Assembly: GCA_034766995.1 (NCBI GenBank)
Contig: CM068321.1
Location: 13,982,526 to 14,046,525 of the forward strand
Direction: 5' to 3'
Source: Acanthacorydalis orientalis
Taxonomy: Eukaryota > Arthropoda > Insecta > Megaloptera > Corydalidae
Length of the DNA: 64,000 bases
Position 1 is the stretch's first letter, and every line of letters starts with the position of its first letter. Of the stretch, positions 12,632 to 24,947 are shown piece by piece. Below the pieces are notes generated by a model that had not been told where the DNA came from, did not search any database, and saw only the letters and a program-made list of their open reading frames with translations. The position numbers were made by a program, and so were the translations under genes.

Positions 12632-14250
12632 AGTGATTAAAAATAACACTTTACCACAAGATCTATTATTTATTTATGTTTTGGTAAGCTGCTTACTAAA
12701 TTATAGTATTCAATATTGACTGCGTACTAACAAATTTCTTGGATGTTACAAAAACCACAACATATATTTATTGTCTTATCAGAGAAATAATTACTAGTGT
12801 ACATGTTTGAAAATGAACTTCTATAGTAGAAAAAGCCACAACAAGATTATTTATATAATCAGAATATACATCAAGAGTATTGTATTGTACGTTTATAAGC
12901 TTAAAGGATCTATTTTATCACAAACAACGTAGTTCAAAGTGTAATAATATAAACGTTTTAATCTAACTTTTTTAGTAATATATTAAGGGAATTAAATAGC
13001 AACAATATATACTAGTTTTATTTGGTTTACTTCGCGTTTTGCATATTGTTGATATAAGTATAGTGAAGAAAATAAATATGCAAATTGTTAACTGTTGTTT
13101 TTTTACAAATAAAATAGTACTTCATATTTATTAAAAATACACATTCATATATATATATATATATATATACATGTTCATATATTTGTATGTATATATGTAT
13201 AAGTATATATTACATAAATATGATCCATTATTTAAAATACTTTAACCTAAATTCAGAACATACTTAGTCTTAAATAATTTGATAATTTCATATTTTTCTA
13301 TCCATTTATCAAATTAGTACTCAAAGCGGATTAAATGTCAAACAATATTTTTTTGTTTGGATAGTATTTATCGTAACTTAAAGCATTACTTCGTTATAAA
13401 ATATAAAATATTTATTTCTGAAATAATAAAAATTTAACTTGAGTTAAATTTACTTCCGTTAGTGACTTAAAACTACATCATTTTCTTATATGAAACGTTA
13501 AATAAATTATTCTAGTAGTATTTTATAATTAATTGTTAATATCATAATTAAAAGTTAAAATAATATATTCAAAAACAAATCCTAATGTTAGTATTAATTA
13601 TTAACAACCGTATTTAACAAACACAGGTTATTTACATTTTGAAAATAACATATTACTATCATAACATAACAAAACACAAAATCACATATCATTACATTAT
13701 CTTCTTTATGTTCTACCATTGGCTGGGCTGAATTTTTATTACACTCTACGTCAAGATTGTAACAGGATATAAATTCTATTATCGGAGCAAAAATATTTTA
13801 TTTCATAGATTAGGAAAACAAAAATATGGCCGGTAATCATATTTAAATGTCTATTATAAGGCAATCAGTCTATTTTATTACTTTATGTATAGTTTTCAAC
13901 TAGTAATTATAGTATTGTACTCTGAATGATATTTATATCGTCTTGAAATTTCCTAATACATTATTATATTCTTTAGTAATTTAGGAAATTAAATCGAAAA
14001 TGAGACTTTATTCACTCATGTATTCGATTATTCTCTAGTATTTTATTTCAAACATATTGTAATATTTCAGATTATCAAAGTCTCATTTTTAAATAGAGAC
14101 ATATTGTAATATTTTACAGTTTTTTTATTCATATTCTGTATATAAGCAAATATAAGTTAGATTGTGACAATATGATTTTCTGAAAATTAAACATATTTTA
14201 AGTTATAAACATTTCTAGATATAAAACTTAAGTGTGTCAATACATGTTTA

Positions 14251-14255
<5 letters not shown>

Positions 14256-14293
<38 letters not shown>
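14256..14293. repeat. (TA)n microsatellite
   Basis: Pure TA run in otherwise featureless AT-rich DNA. Confidence 0.95.
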
Positions 14294-14296
<3 letters not shown>

Positions 14297-14624
14297 TCAC
14301 TTTTTTGGGATTACATAACGACAAGAGATAAGAAAACTCAAAAAAAACCGTGAAAATGTTTAATTATAGTAGATTCATTTTTACTCTAATATGAAAAAGA
14401 TTATTAGATAATAAAAATTGTATTTAAAGCTAAATATATTTAAAAAAAACAGATAAGATACTTTGAATATATACAATAAGATTTTCTACATTTACACTGT
14501 GAAAATGACTCCCTCATCATCTAAATACGCAACATCATATTGAAATATTAAAATAATTAACTAATGATTTTTTGATAAATCATATTAATACATTTTTATT
14601 GAACAGTAATAATTGTAAGTGTAT

Positions 14625-14625
<1 letters not shown>

Positions 14626-14701
<76 letters not shown>
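14626..14701. repeat. (TC)n(TA)n compound microsatellite
   Basis: About 25 bp of TC switches without a break to about 46 bp of TA, then TGTG. Confidence 0.95.
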
Positions 14702-15196
14702 AGTAAACTGAATGAAAATAAATTTTAACTTTCTTATTGTACCCAAGTGGTGAGATCTACATATATTTTTGATTGGAAAAATAATAAAGAATTTTTGTTA
14801 CAAAGTTGCAAGACAATACACTACAGTTGTTAAAACAGTTGCAATAAAAACAATACAGTGTAATAAATTGTTGCAATAGAGATTTTCATCTAACGGACAT
14901 AGCTAGGTCAAATGTTTGTCATATAGCAGCAGACATATTGGTCAAGTGCGATTACGAATTTTTTTCTACTCTTCCTATTTCAGATACAAGTCTGCTAGAT
15001 TAAATTTGCTCTCATACTACAGAATTCTTCTCATCGTTCAAGTATGAATAATATTACTACAACGAACAAAATAATTATAAATATATAAAGTTATATAGTG
15101 TTAAATATATACGCCGCTGTGAGTTTTAAATTTCTGAGAGCAGCAAAAATAACTCGATACATTATGCGCGTCAGCTTGTACATAATATAAAAAAAT

Positions 15197-15418
15197 ATGA
15201 AAGATGAAATACTGCAAGCTGTGCACAACACACTTAGAATTCATGGCAGTCTTACGCGACAAGACGTTGCAGGTAGACACTATGACAAGCTATTATATCC
15301 TTTAATCAAAGCTGTCACCTGTAAAGATATCAGACAACGAGTAGCTGACAAGGATACTTCCAGTGACTTAGTTATCATACCATATATAATGACAGCCGTA
15401 TTAAGTATTACACTGTAG
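15197..15418 (+). other. Coding-like segment, 73 codons, unidentified
   Basis: The frame opens at ATG (MKDEILQAVHNTLRIHGSLT...) and ends at TAG. Amino-acid composition is balanced and charged, unlike translations of the surrounding repeat, and the segment is clearly richer in GC than its flanks. Possible donors (CAG|GTAGAC at about 15269, ACCT|GTAAAG at about 15318) lie inside. No membrane segment or signal peptide is evident except a hydrophobic C-terminus. I do not recognise the sequence. It could be a small gene, a first exon or a retro-copied fragment. Confidence 0.25.
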
Positions 15419-15483
15419 CACAAAGGTTTGATTAAATTTCCAGATTAAAATTCAGTTGTTCAATACTAATACATACACATACA

Positions 15484-15486
<3 letters not shown>

Positions 15487-15514
<28 letters not shown>

Positions 15515-15518
15515 ATAA

Positions 15519-15560
<42 letters not shown>
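15487..15560. repeat. (TA)n microsatellite, two blocks
   Basis: Two TA blocks separated by ATAAATAAA; it follows the coding-like segment ending at 15418. Confidence 0.95.
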
Positions 15561-15562
<2 letters not shown>

Positions 15563-16589
15563 GTACACACAGTTATTTATTAAAAATGTACACTATCACA
15601 AACAAATATTAAAAAAATAATGAATAAATTACGTTCTAAAATGTTATTTTACTTCATGATGGGCTTCAGCTAAAAGAAAAGAATGAATAAAGAAATAGGT
15701 AAATTGATAAATTGTCTTTTTCAAATATACATCGATACTGATGATGGAATTGCTACTGAATTGACAACTAGTGCAACAAAATAGGCTACAATCATTTATT
15801 TTATTTTTTTCTAAAAGAATATGCATTTGCCATATAAATCGTCTCAGAGCCAGAAAATTTTTATCTATCAAAATTATTCAATAATTGATTATTCATCATT
15901 TTCGATTTTAATTATAGAAATTTCGATGGTGAGCGACGTCAAAATTTTTAGATCGCTAAAATATAGAAACAATCTGTCTTAATTGTAAATTCTGATAGAT
16001 TTTATTACATCTTACCATTTTGAGAATGTTGCATTTTGTGATTTTTGAGATGAGTGAAAAATGAAAACATTATAATATTACTTAAGGTACTTTCGTAATT
16101 TATCTATAATTATTTTGATCATCATTTTAAACATGTGTATACATTTCTTTGAATGTTTTTTCTTTCGATTTCTTTATTTAATGTATTTAAGAAAAATATT
16201 TATTATTATTGTCAGATAAATAAAATTAAAATTTTATAATCAAATATGAAATATAAATTACTAGGAGTTAAAATACTCAAGTTAACATATTGATATAATA
16301 AATTCATTTACTAACATGTTATACATGTTATTAAAAAAATGAATAAATGCTGATTCATTGACATTTCGTTAATTTTTATTATCTCAAGTCTAATCTGATA
16401 AAATATAGATTAAACTTTTGCAACAAAATGCAGTTGTATCGCTTGTGTAAATGCGAATATATACACTGACCACATGATCGTATAAACCTCATTGAAAAAT
16501 CAACATAGAAAAATATTATCGATTTAGTGTATAAACTGAACAGGAAAGTTTTATACAACATTGCCGTCAAAAGTTCTCTACCTAGTTTT

Positions 16590-16870
16590 ACGGAAACTTA
16601 TCAATCCCAAGACACCATACGAACGGAAAAGGGTTGCGTGCGAAAACCGTACCAGACAGCCGGTTACACAGGTCACACGTTTGACCCCAGCTTGTGACTT
16701 TAACTAACTACAACTTTGTACGATTATAAAGTAAAGTCACTTTCTTGTGCTTTTAATGATAAAATAGTTAACATTATCCTTCATTCCGTCTGAAAATACG
16801 AGCTTTGAATGTGCAAGACGAAATTCACGTCTTAATTGTCGTTCTGTGTTTTGAATTGTTTTGTACAAGA
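16590..16870. promoter_or_regulatory. Small GC-richer island
   Basis: The block 16610-16700 is CG-containing and purine/pyrimidine balanced (GGTTGCGTGCGAAAACCGTA). Nothing coding is supported. It ends at a (TA)n/(TACA)n array at 16885-16950. Confidence 0.2.
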
Positions 16871-16884
16871 ATAAGCAGATTTGT

Positions 16885-16894
16885 TATATATATG

Positions 16895-16936
<42 letters not shown>

Positions 16937-16950
16937 CATACATACATACA
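16885..16950. repeat. (TA)n(TACA)n compound microsatellite
   Basis: TA flanked by TATG units on the left and CATA units on the right. Confidence 0.95.
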
Positions 16951-17257
16951 AGCGCACCTGCATATTCATGAAAAAGGTTTTATGAAAAGTGTCACGCTGC
17001 AGTAGGTTCGTGGATTAAAAATAAATTTACATAATTATAAAATAATTTCTTTACATCTGATAGCTATAAATAAATTTGCGTATTCAAATCAATACGTCAA
17101 GCGTACGATTGTAACGATACGAATGTTTCCGATCTGTTGATTGTCGGCAACGATGATTATTGGTTTGAAAACGTTGCATGTAATTTATTACTCCAAAAGA
17201 AATTGAATTGACCTGTCATAGAAATGAAATCATTGAACAGTTACTACTTATTGATAC

Positions 17258-17316
17258 AATTTATATATACATATATATATATATATACATACATACATAA
17301 ATATATACATACATAC

Positions 17317-17380
<64 letters not shown>

Positions 17381-17383
17381 GTC
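17258..17383. repeat. (TA)n/(TACA)n compound microsatellite
   Basis: About 125 bp of alternating TA and CATA blocks, ending in about 55 bp of pure TA. Confidence 0.95.
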
Positions 17384-17389
17384 CAATTA

Positions 17390-20300
17390 TTGTCTTTTAG
17401 AGTTAAATTTAAGTTTCATACAACTTCTATTAATACTTATTTAAGAGATTTAATTTATTGGCAAGAGTATTTTTTTCGTTTACTAATAATAACTGCATTT
17501 AGAAGATTTTTTTAAAACAATTTGATAAATTTTGAGGTATAATGAAAAATTAACTATAAATTAGTCATAGAGCATGTAAAAACTAATTGAAAAATCAAAC
17601 TAAATCTAATAATGTTGCAGATAGTATTGTTTGTATTAAGTTGGACTAATTATATTGTTTAATTACCATATGCAATTAATTCATAATCTACTGACTGTTA
17701 AAATAGAGAGGGAAAATAATAAGAGAACTGAATTTAAGATATGAGTTATGTCACAGATAGGAAGTAATTAAGAGATGGAAGTAATTGTGGTGTATGAATG
17801 ATTTATATGTTTACTTTATATATATATATATATATATGTATGTATACATTTTTTTGTGGAGTTAATGTATGGTCTACTAAGATATTTTATATCTTGCTCA
17901 CATGTCAAGTTATCATATTCTGTATTGTTCTAATATATGTTATTGTGTGAAGCTCTAGAATTCGTATTTGTGTGTGATCGTGAATAATAAGGTATACTCG
18001 TAGTATGTTATTCTAGTAATATAGTTAGTTTTATTGTGGGCGTCATACATTAAGCCCGCTGTAAATTATTATAAAGCAGATATCGGTTTAATACATCAGT
18101 CTTAATTTTAATCACTAAGTCTGAAATAAGTATTAATGTAAGTACTGCGATGTCCAATGAGCTTTACTGAGTCTGTAAAGTTCAATTTTATTGAACGTTA
18201 GCTTTTTTCTAATGTTAATTCTAAATAAAAAACTCAATAGAATTATTACATTCTGAAAATATTATGTTCAGTTACCTATTACTAAAAAGTTAAATACTAT
18301 TCAGCAAAAAAGATAAAATTTCATTAAGATAATGTTCGACTATACATTTCAATTTATATATCGAAAAAATAAGAGATAAAAAATGCATGGCTACTCATTT
18401 GGAAAATTTGAATTCATTCGAATTATTTCCATTCGGGTCCCTTATTCTTCAAACGGAAGAAGATTAAAATAGAATGACTGAAAGACTTGAAACACTGTAT
18501 AAATAAAATAAAGAAGGCTACATAATTTACTTAATAAAAATATTGATATGAATTTTGAAGTCTATCCAACAGAATGAAATAAATTTGGTGGCTATTTTCT
18601 TAATAAACATGCTATATAAATTTTACTACTACAATATATGTAACAATAAAAAATATAAAAAATATATTTTCATATTTACTAACATTTATTTCATTTCTTT
18701 ATGAATTCGATTGAAACATATTTAGTTTTAGTTTAAAACCTACGAAGATAGAATTACCGAACGTATTTCTAACATCTTAGTCGTGAAAAAGATTTATTTT
18801 ATTACTATTGTAATACAAAACATTTATTTTCAAACGTTTTATTATGCTTTTAGAGTTGAAAAAGACATTTTTGAATCTCGCCTCTGATTTTTACACTAGT
18901 ATATTATTAACTACATATGGTATATAAGTATATAGAATTAGTATGATAAAGATGTAAATAAATGAACAAATACTTTCTGTAGACTTTCTATTTAGTTCAC
19001 ATTTTTCATAAGTTCACAGATATAATTACTATTTTATTACTAAATTTACAAGGTTTAGCAACTAAAATCACAAACAATGTATAGAATTATGTTTAAAATT
19101 ATGTAATGGTTTAGAATTTATGTGTTTTACCAGGAAGTAAAAAAATTATTGAAATATTCAAAAACAAAATCTCAGAATCTAAATTGTACGGTAAAATAAG
19201 AATTACTTGAATTGGGATGAAACCAACTGTATGTCGTTAATATCACTGTGATATTCTATTATTTCAAATATACATTGAGTTTCAAAATAAAAAGCAAAAA
19301 ATAAAGTAGTCTTCGATGGAAACATCAAATACGAGTTAAATAATTTCGAAAATAATGAGAAATAAAGGAAAATATTAGCTGAAGTGTAAATGTACTTCAA
19401 TACATGATATGATAAAGAATAAAGAAAATATCAAGTTACAAATAAAAGATTTATATTTAAGCCGACTCTGTCTTTAAAACCGAATTTAATTCAGAATTAT
19501 TGTATTGTCTTGCACTTACTAGATCGCTCTAGTAAAAGTCTTATATGAAACTATCAGGTTTCAAACCTATTAAAAAAATAAATAAAACAAGAATTTTACT
19601 AATTCGCGCTCATGCCTTGAATATGAATTTTGTAATTTATTACAAAACTGCCTTATTATCTTAAACGTTATAATATATAGATATAGTTTTATTTGAGAAT
19701 AATCTCTTGCATGAAATATTATGTAAATGTATGAATATATCTATATTATCTTAAAGGCATTCTTACTATTGCCATGATAATAGTTTTAATTATATACATA
19801 AATCATTAATATAGGTTAATTTTGATTCAAACATATAAACAAATAACATAAGTTAAACATATAAAGTGACCTGTAAGCATAAACAGCTATTTAACACACC
19901 TGCAGCACGAATATGGTATGGAACTTTGAAATAAGGACATGCACCTGGCACAACAACAAAAGTTTAAATTGAACTTCGAATATATATATATATATACACA
20001 AAATATCAAGATGTTTGCTATTTTATGATTTACGTATACGGAGTAACTTATATGAAAACTCAGTAAATATTGCAATTTGTTTCTATCATTTCCATACACG
20101 TTCAGTTCAATAAAATATACGAAATGTCAAATAGATAAAATCAGAAATGCTGCTGGATCGAAATTAAACAAAACTAACACACGAGTTGTTTAAAGTTGAC
20201 CGTTAAGAAAGTTTCTAGTATGTCTTTTAAAATATTTTATTTATAAATAAAATAACAAGAGAAGTTTCCGTGAAGTTTTGCGAACAAGAAAGAAATCTTA

Positions 20301-20600
20301 ACAGTTTGTTTAAAAGTTGTCTTTGTTATTTATTTTCAATAACAATTTCAGTGAAAGTGAGTCACGTTCGTTAGTTTATGAATAAGGTAAAGTTCGTTTT
20401 AATATAATATCTTGTCTTATTTTTTATCTTTTTCTATTTTTTAAATACTATCAATTGAAAAAGAAATTGAACTGCATTTGTAATATGATTATTGTTTGTA
20501 CAATCGACTTTTTATTTTCGATTCTATGTAAGTCCTATTTTGTGATTAATATTTTTTTTAATTGCATTTTATCAAGATTACATCTTTTGTAGATTCATTC
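17390..20600. other. AT-rich non-coding stretch
   Basis: Contains a (TA)n/(TATG) array at 17815-17848 and a short one at 19980-19997. A slightly GC-richer patch at 18030-18060 (GGGCGTCATACATTAAGCCC) has no frame. Nothing else seen. Confidence 0.7.
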
Positions 20601-20679
20601 TTTTAGTTACGCTATTATATGTTAGTCATTTCATATTTGTAAGTTATCATTTTGACTTGACATTGTATATCATCGTTTA

Positions 20680-20727
20680 TATATATATTACAGTCCAGAT
20701 CCACGTATATGTATATATGTATGTATG

Positions 20728-20761
<34 letters not shown>

Positions 20762-20788
20762 CATACATATATATATATATATACATAC

Positions 20789-20824
<36 letters not shown>
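20680..20824. repeat. (TA)n/(TACATA)n array
   Basis: TA broken by CATA or CATACATA at steps of about 20-22 bp (C at 20742, 20762, 20784, 20804). It gives open Tyr/Ile frames on both strands, which are not genes. Confidence 0.95.
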
Positions 20825-21201
20825 TATAACATAGAATTACCGAAAAAGATTTACAATAAAAACAACAAGAAAAAATATCTAAAAATAAGGAAAAATAGGA
20901 GAGATGTGAAAATGGGAAATAGTACAAATTTATTAGCAGCAGTAAAGACTTCTTATTTCATGTCTAATTATAGTTAATCGATGAACAATAAACTACTGGA
21001 TAGAATTATAAAAATATAAAAAATATAATTTGATTTAAGAAAGAATTCGATGAATAAAAGATACAAGAATATAAAAAAAATATTTTATCAGTTAGTAAAA
21101 GAGAGACAGAATCGTTCAAAGTGGAGTATAATTCTGAAGAAGCTTTTATCTAAATAGTGAATTATTATAATGAATTATTACAATGACTCATTAAAACTTT
21201 G

Positions 21202-21205
<4 letters not shown>

Positions 21206-21258
<53 letters not shown>

Positions 21259-21263
21259 CACAT

Positions 21264-21334
<71 letters not shown>

Positions 21335-21335
21335 G
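21206..21335. repeat. (TA)n(CA)n(TA)n array
   Basis: Fifty bases of TA, about 25 bp of CA, then another 55 bp of TA: a symmetrical sandwich. Confidence 0.95.
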
Positions 21336-21943
21336 TTTTTATAACTCATTACAATAAGCATGTTGAACTAAATGACTCTTCTTTCAAAAGAAGATTAAAA
21401 TTGTCTCATTGATTGAAACCGACCGTGTTGTAATCATGTTTAAACTTCTTGAAAAGAGAATGTGTTACAATAAACTTTTAATCTCCATCTAAGCTTAATT
21501 CCTTAATATTATGAATAGAGTATAGTTGCTTGTCATGTTTACAATAGGTTAACTATTAAAATTAATATTGTAATGTATAACATCTAGAACATAATCACGT
21601 TTGCATCCCAGGAGCAAGCAAGAAACTTACGACGCTTATAACGTTGGACAAATACCAAGGGGGTTGTGCACTATAGAGAAATATTTATTTTAAATTAAAG
21701 TGTCAAGTTAGAAAAAATATTAAGAGAATTTATTAAAGATTTTCAAAGTCTGCATTTAATAAATGTAAAATAAAGTTTTTATCTCTGACTGAATATTTTA
21801 TATATAACTTATTTTTGTAAACATTTATTTATATTTTTTCAATAAAGACGAAATTAAAGTTTGTTTGTTATATTTAGAATAAAAGTAAACAATTTGCATT
21901 TCTTTACTGTTGTTTCTTTGTTTATTTATTTATCTAGTCTTAC

Positions 21944-21946
<3 letters not shown>

Positions 21947-22013
<67 letters not shown>

Positions 22014-22015
22014 CA
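21947..22015. repeat. (TA)n(TG)n(TA)n array
   Basis: TA, then about seven TG units, then TA; it lies just before the relic at 22.1 kb. Confidence 0.95.
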
Positions 22016-22089
22016 TAAACCGGATGAATTGTTCCCTTTAGCAAAAATATGTTCATCATTTAAATCAAATATTATATGGAGTCTCAAAT

Positions 22090-22288
22090 TTATCTAAAAG
22101 CATCATACACAACGTCAAATGTATCTCTAATGCCACACGCCGCGTACATTTTCTTCTTATATGATTTTTACAACGGATTCTACCATCATCTCATCACGGT
22201 CAACGTCCATAAGTTTTTCCAAGTCTTCGTTTTTCATTCGAATGCTACACATAAGATGCTGGCAGCCTTCTTGAATGATGGATTTTAT
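22090..22288 (-). pseudogene. Possible broken coding relic, minus strand
   Basis: On the minus strand one frame (22288 to 22157) reads as a charged, helical peptide including CSIRMKNEDLEKLMDVDRDE and then MMVESVVKII before a stop. The adjacent frame takes over at the same place and continues YKKKMYAACGIRDTFDVVYD before its own stop at 22090. Together they look like one coding stretch split by a single-base shift. The plus-strand frame over the same bases (22076-22321) is hydrophobic and looks like the antisense shadow. I do not recognise the protein. An internal exon whose ends are splice sites rather than stops is an alternative. Confidence 0.25.
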
Positions 22289-22818
22289 TCAATAAAAACT
22301 GTAAAGTTTTTTTTCGACTAGTCGAATCGTAACGAAAAAAAACCCTGGGATAAGTTAAATGACTCTATGAAGCAGATCAATCGAAAAGTTTCGTGTCGTT
22401 CTTTTTTACTCTTTAGGTCAGATGTTACAATAATCTACAGTGTTTTATCAATACGAAATTTTTATCGCAGATAATAACACACCAATATTAAAGATTATCA
22501 ATTTTAGAATAATACAGATGTTAGATTAATATTTTTCAACAACGCTCTCTCTTTCTTCAAATCAACTGTAACGATTTTAATTTTCTTTTTTTTAAAAAAA
22601 AAAACAATATTTCAAACATTGACTTCTGATACATTTATATACTTTTGCTTTCTGACAACGCTTCTTCTATTTTTACTTAATATTTATAGCAGTATGAAAG
22701 AACACAAACTATTAATTTTATGTCAGCAATGATAGTGCAAATTACTAGAAATTCGATTAATATTTTGTATTACATTGATTTTTATGGAATTTAAGTTTCT
22801 AAGATGCAATAAGTGAAA

Positions 22819-22820
<2 letters not shown>

Positions 22821-22884
<64 letters not shown>

Positions 22885-22886
22885 AT
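22821..22886. repeat. (TA)n(TG)n compound microsatellite
   Basis: TA to about 22863 then eleven TG units. Confidence 0.95.
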
Positions 22887-23066
22887 AAATGAAAGAAAAT
22901 GTTCTTATTGTATTGTATTGTATTTGTATGTTAATGCAGTAAATCTAAAATCACTCAACTTAAAAAAATTGTGACTTAGCATACGTATCTTTTTACTTTT
23001 TTCATTTAAGCTGTTTTTAAATCATATTTTTTCCATAAGACTTATCATCCTATTGATACGTTGCCC

Positions 23067-23225
23067 TTTTGATCTTTCTCATTTGAATCACTTGAGTTTC
23101 TGATTTCCACTACAAAACACATCTAAAGGTAGACAGATAATTTAAAATCCACCTCAAGGTAACATAAATACCGTACCTAGGAGTGGACATTAGAAATTCA
23201 AGTGATTGAAAAAGACAAAAAGCAT
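23067..23225. mobile_element. About 160-bp MITE-like foldback element
   Basis: Bases 23086-23111 match the reverse complement of 23182-23207 at 23 of 26 positions (shared block AATCACTTGA, then TTTCT and TCCACT). The outer flanks are also loosely complementary, with a pyrimidine run on the left (CTTTCTC) and a purine run on the right (GAAAAAGAC). The 70-bp interior has no reading frame. It is best read as a degenerate non-autonomous inverted-repeat element. The arms differ from those of the element at 29.4 kb, so it is a separate family. Confidence 0.45.
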
Positions 23226-23596
23226 TAGAGTAATATACAAGTTCTATCAGTGCTCGGATATATAATAATGCATTTTTAAATTAATCAAAATTAAAATACA
23301 TACTCGACACATGAACAGTTTTATGTAAAAAGAATAAATTTTATTATTTTTTAAAGTAAAATTCAAATATTGACTGTAATATGAAATAAACTAAAAATTA
23401 TGTTGTTCTAATTAAACCATTTTTACATTGTATACATTCTGGATGATAATGGGTAATTACTACACAAACATTCTTTTTATCTTTCATTTTAGAACTTATT
23501 CAGAAGTAAAATACGAAACAATATCGAAAATAAATCAGTTTTTTTTCAGAAAAAAATATAATGAGCACACTTCTGAAAAATTTATATAAAAATATC

Positions 23597-23702
23597 ATAT
23601 ATACATATACATATATATACATATATATATATATAAACATATATATATATATATAGCCATATATATATATATAGCCATATATATATATAGACATATATAT
23701 AC

Positions 23703-23735
<33 letters not shown>

Positions 23736-23818
23736 CATATATATACATATATATATATACATATATATACATATATATATATACATATATATACATATAT
23801 ATATATACATATATATAC

Positions 23819-23859
<41 letters not shown>
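23597..23859. repeat. (TA)n/(CA) array with 24-bp higher-order period
   Basis: Within TA, single C substitutions stand at 23736, 23746, 23760, 23770, 23784, 23794, 23808 and 23818: steps of 10 and 14 in alternation, a 24-bp unit repeated about four times. Three reading frames on the minus strand stay open only because of the repeat. Confidence 0.95.
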
Positions 23860-23861
<2 letters not shown>

Positions 23862-24096
23862 ACTTTTTTATACTATAATTCACAGAGTTGTTTCGCCTAT
23901 AAAAAAAACTAACAGTTCTTGAATTCAGAAAATAATTGAATTACTAACTTTTTTGATTTATTTCCGCGTTTCAATTTCATTTTAAATTTAATAATAAACA
24001 ATTAAAAATACAATGTTTTCGTAATAACAATAAAGTGTGAACTCTTTATAATGAAATTACTCGGCAATTAAGAATTTAATCAAAGAAAATGTATCA

Positions 24097-24370
24097 TTAA
24101 CACTTTTTCACTCAGCGGGTCGGTTCGTGCGGAAACAATATATATTACAAAAAAAGCGGCGTAATAACGTGACAACATAAGGGTGCTCATAGACAAGTTA
24201 CATAATGAGCGAGGTAAACATAAATATTGAATTAAAATGAACGATCGTACACATTATGTGGGAGTAAAAAAAATGTATCAACATCATACCTTGCATGTTT
24301 TAGTCCAGTAATGTTCAATGTTTGGAATTTTCATTACGTAAACGTCAAAAGTTCAGTACTATGTGGTTAA
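24097..24370. mobile_element. Possible TTAA-bounded non-autonomous element
   Basis: A 274-bp higher-GC block starts with TTAA (24097-24100) then CACTTTTTCACTCAGCGGGT, and ends with TTAA (24367-24370); inward from that end the minus strand reads CCACATAGTACTGAAC. The interior has several CG dinucleotides and no long frame. Terminal similarity between the two ends is weak, so the assignment rests on TTAA and base composition. Confidence 0.15.
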
Positions 24371-24379
24371 TTGCATATT

Positions 24380-24877
24380 TGCCATAAGTATGTTGTTTTT
24401 TTTCAGCTTTTTTTATTGATCGATTCCTTTATACGGTATTTATTAATAACGCATGCTGATTATTTATAACAAAATAATATTAACATTTTTTACATACATT
24501 ATTTATTAAATATTCCTTATTATTAAAAAAAATTATTAAACATCAGTATACTTTATGTTTATTTCATGATATTATAATAGGAAATTAAAAATATCTTGTT
24601 TTTCTCATTAATTGCTGAATGCTTGACTTAGTACTTGTACTAAATAACTCTTTAAAACGTGCCATAATTTTAAAAATTTACCAAAATTCAGAACAGTATT
24701 ATTTCAAAAATTCTTATACTATTTCACAATTTTTTTTATTAAATATACTATTATAGATTATGAAATTAACTACAAATACTAAACATTTAATTGAATTAAA
24801 AACTACTAAATTTAACTGAAATATTAAAAATCTAATTAAATTAAAATTTAAAATATTTTTCTAGCTGTACAAATAAA

Positions 24878-24947
<70 letters not shown>

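Larger units (their letters stand above)
12640..15090. other. AT-rich non-coding stretch
   Basis: Only simple repeats (13147-13208 with TATG units, and the arrays listed). Base composition rises slightly at 13710-13830 without an open frame. Confidence 0.7.

Noticed and set aside
20615..20977. Overlapping frames on both strands near 20.7-20.9 kb
   Set aside because: Repeat-derived on both strands. The non-repeat tail ([20 protein letters not shown]) is Lys/Asn-rich as random A-rich DNA would be.
22130..22290. Similarity of the minus-strand relic to insect odorant-binding proteins
   Set aside because: The helical, acidic character is suggestive, but the conserved cysteine spacing is not met, so no family name is given.
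23500..23883. Long Tyr/Ile/Met/Val-rich minus-strand reading frame (127 codons) and its two shifted companions
   Set aside because: They are translations of the TA/CA array in different registers. Frames in several registers staying open is a property of the repeat, not of a gene.
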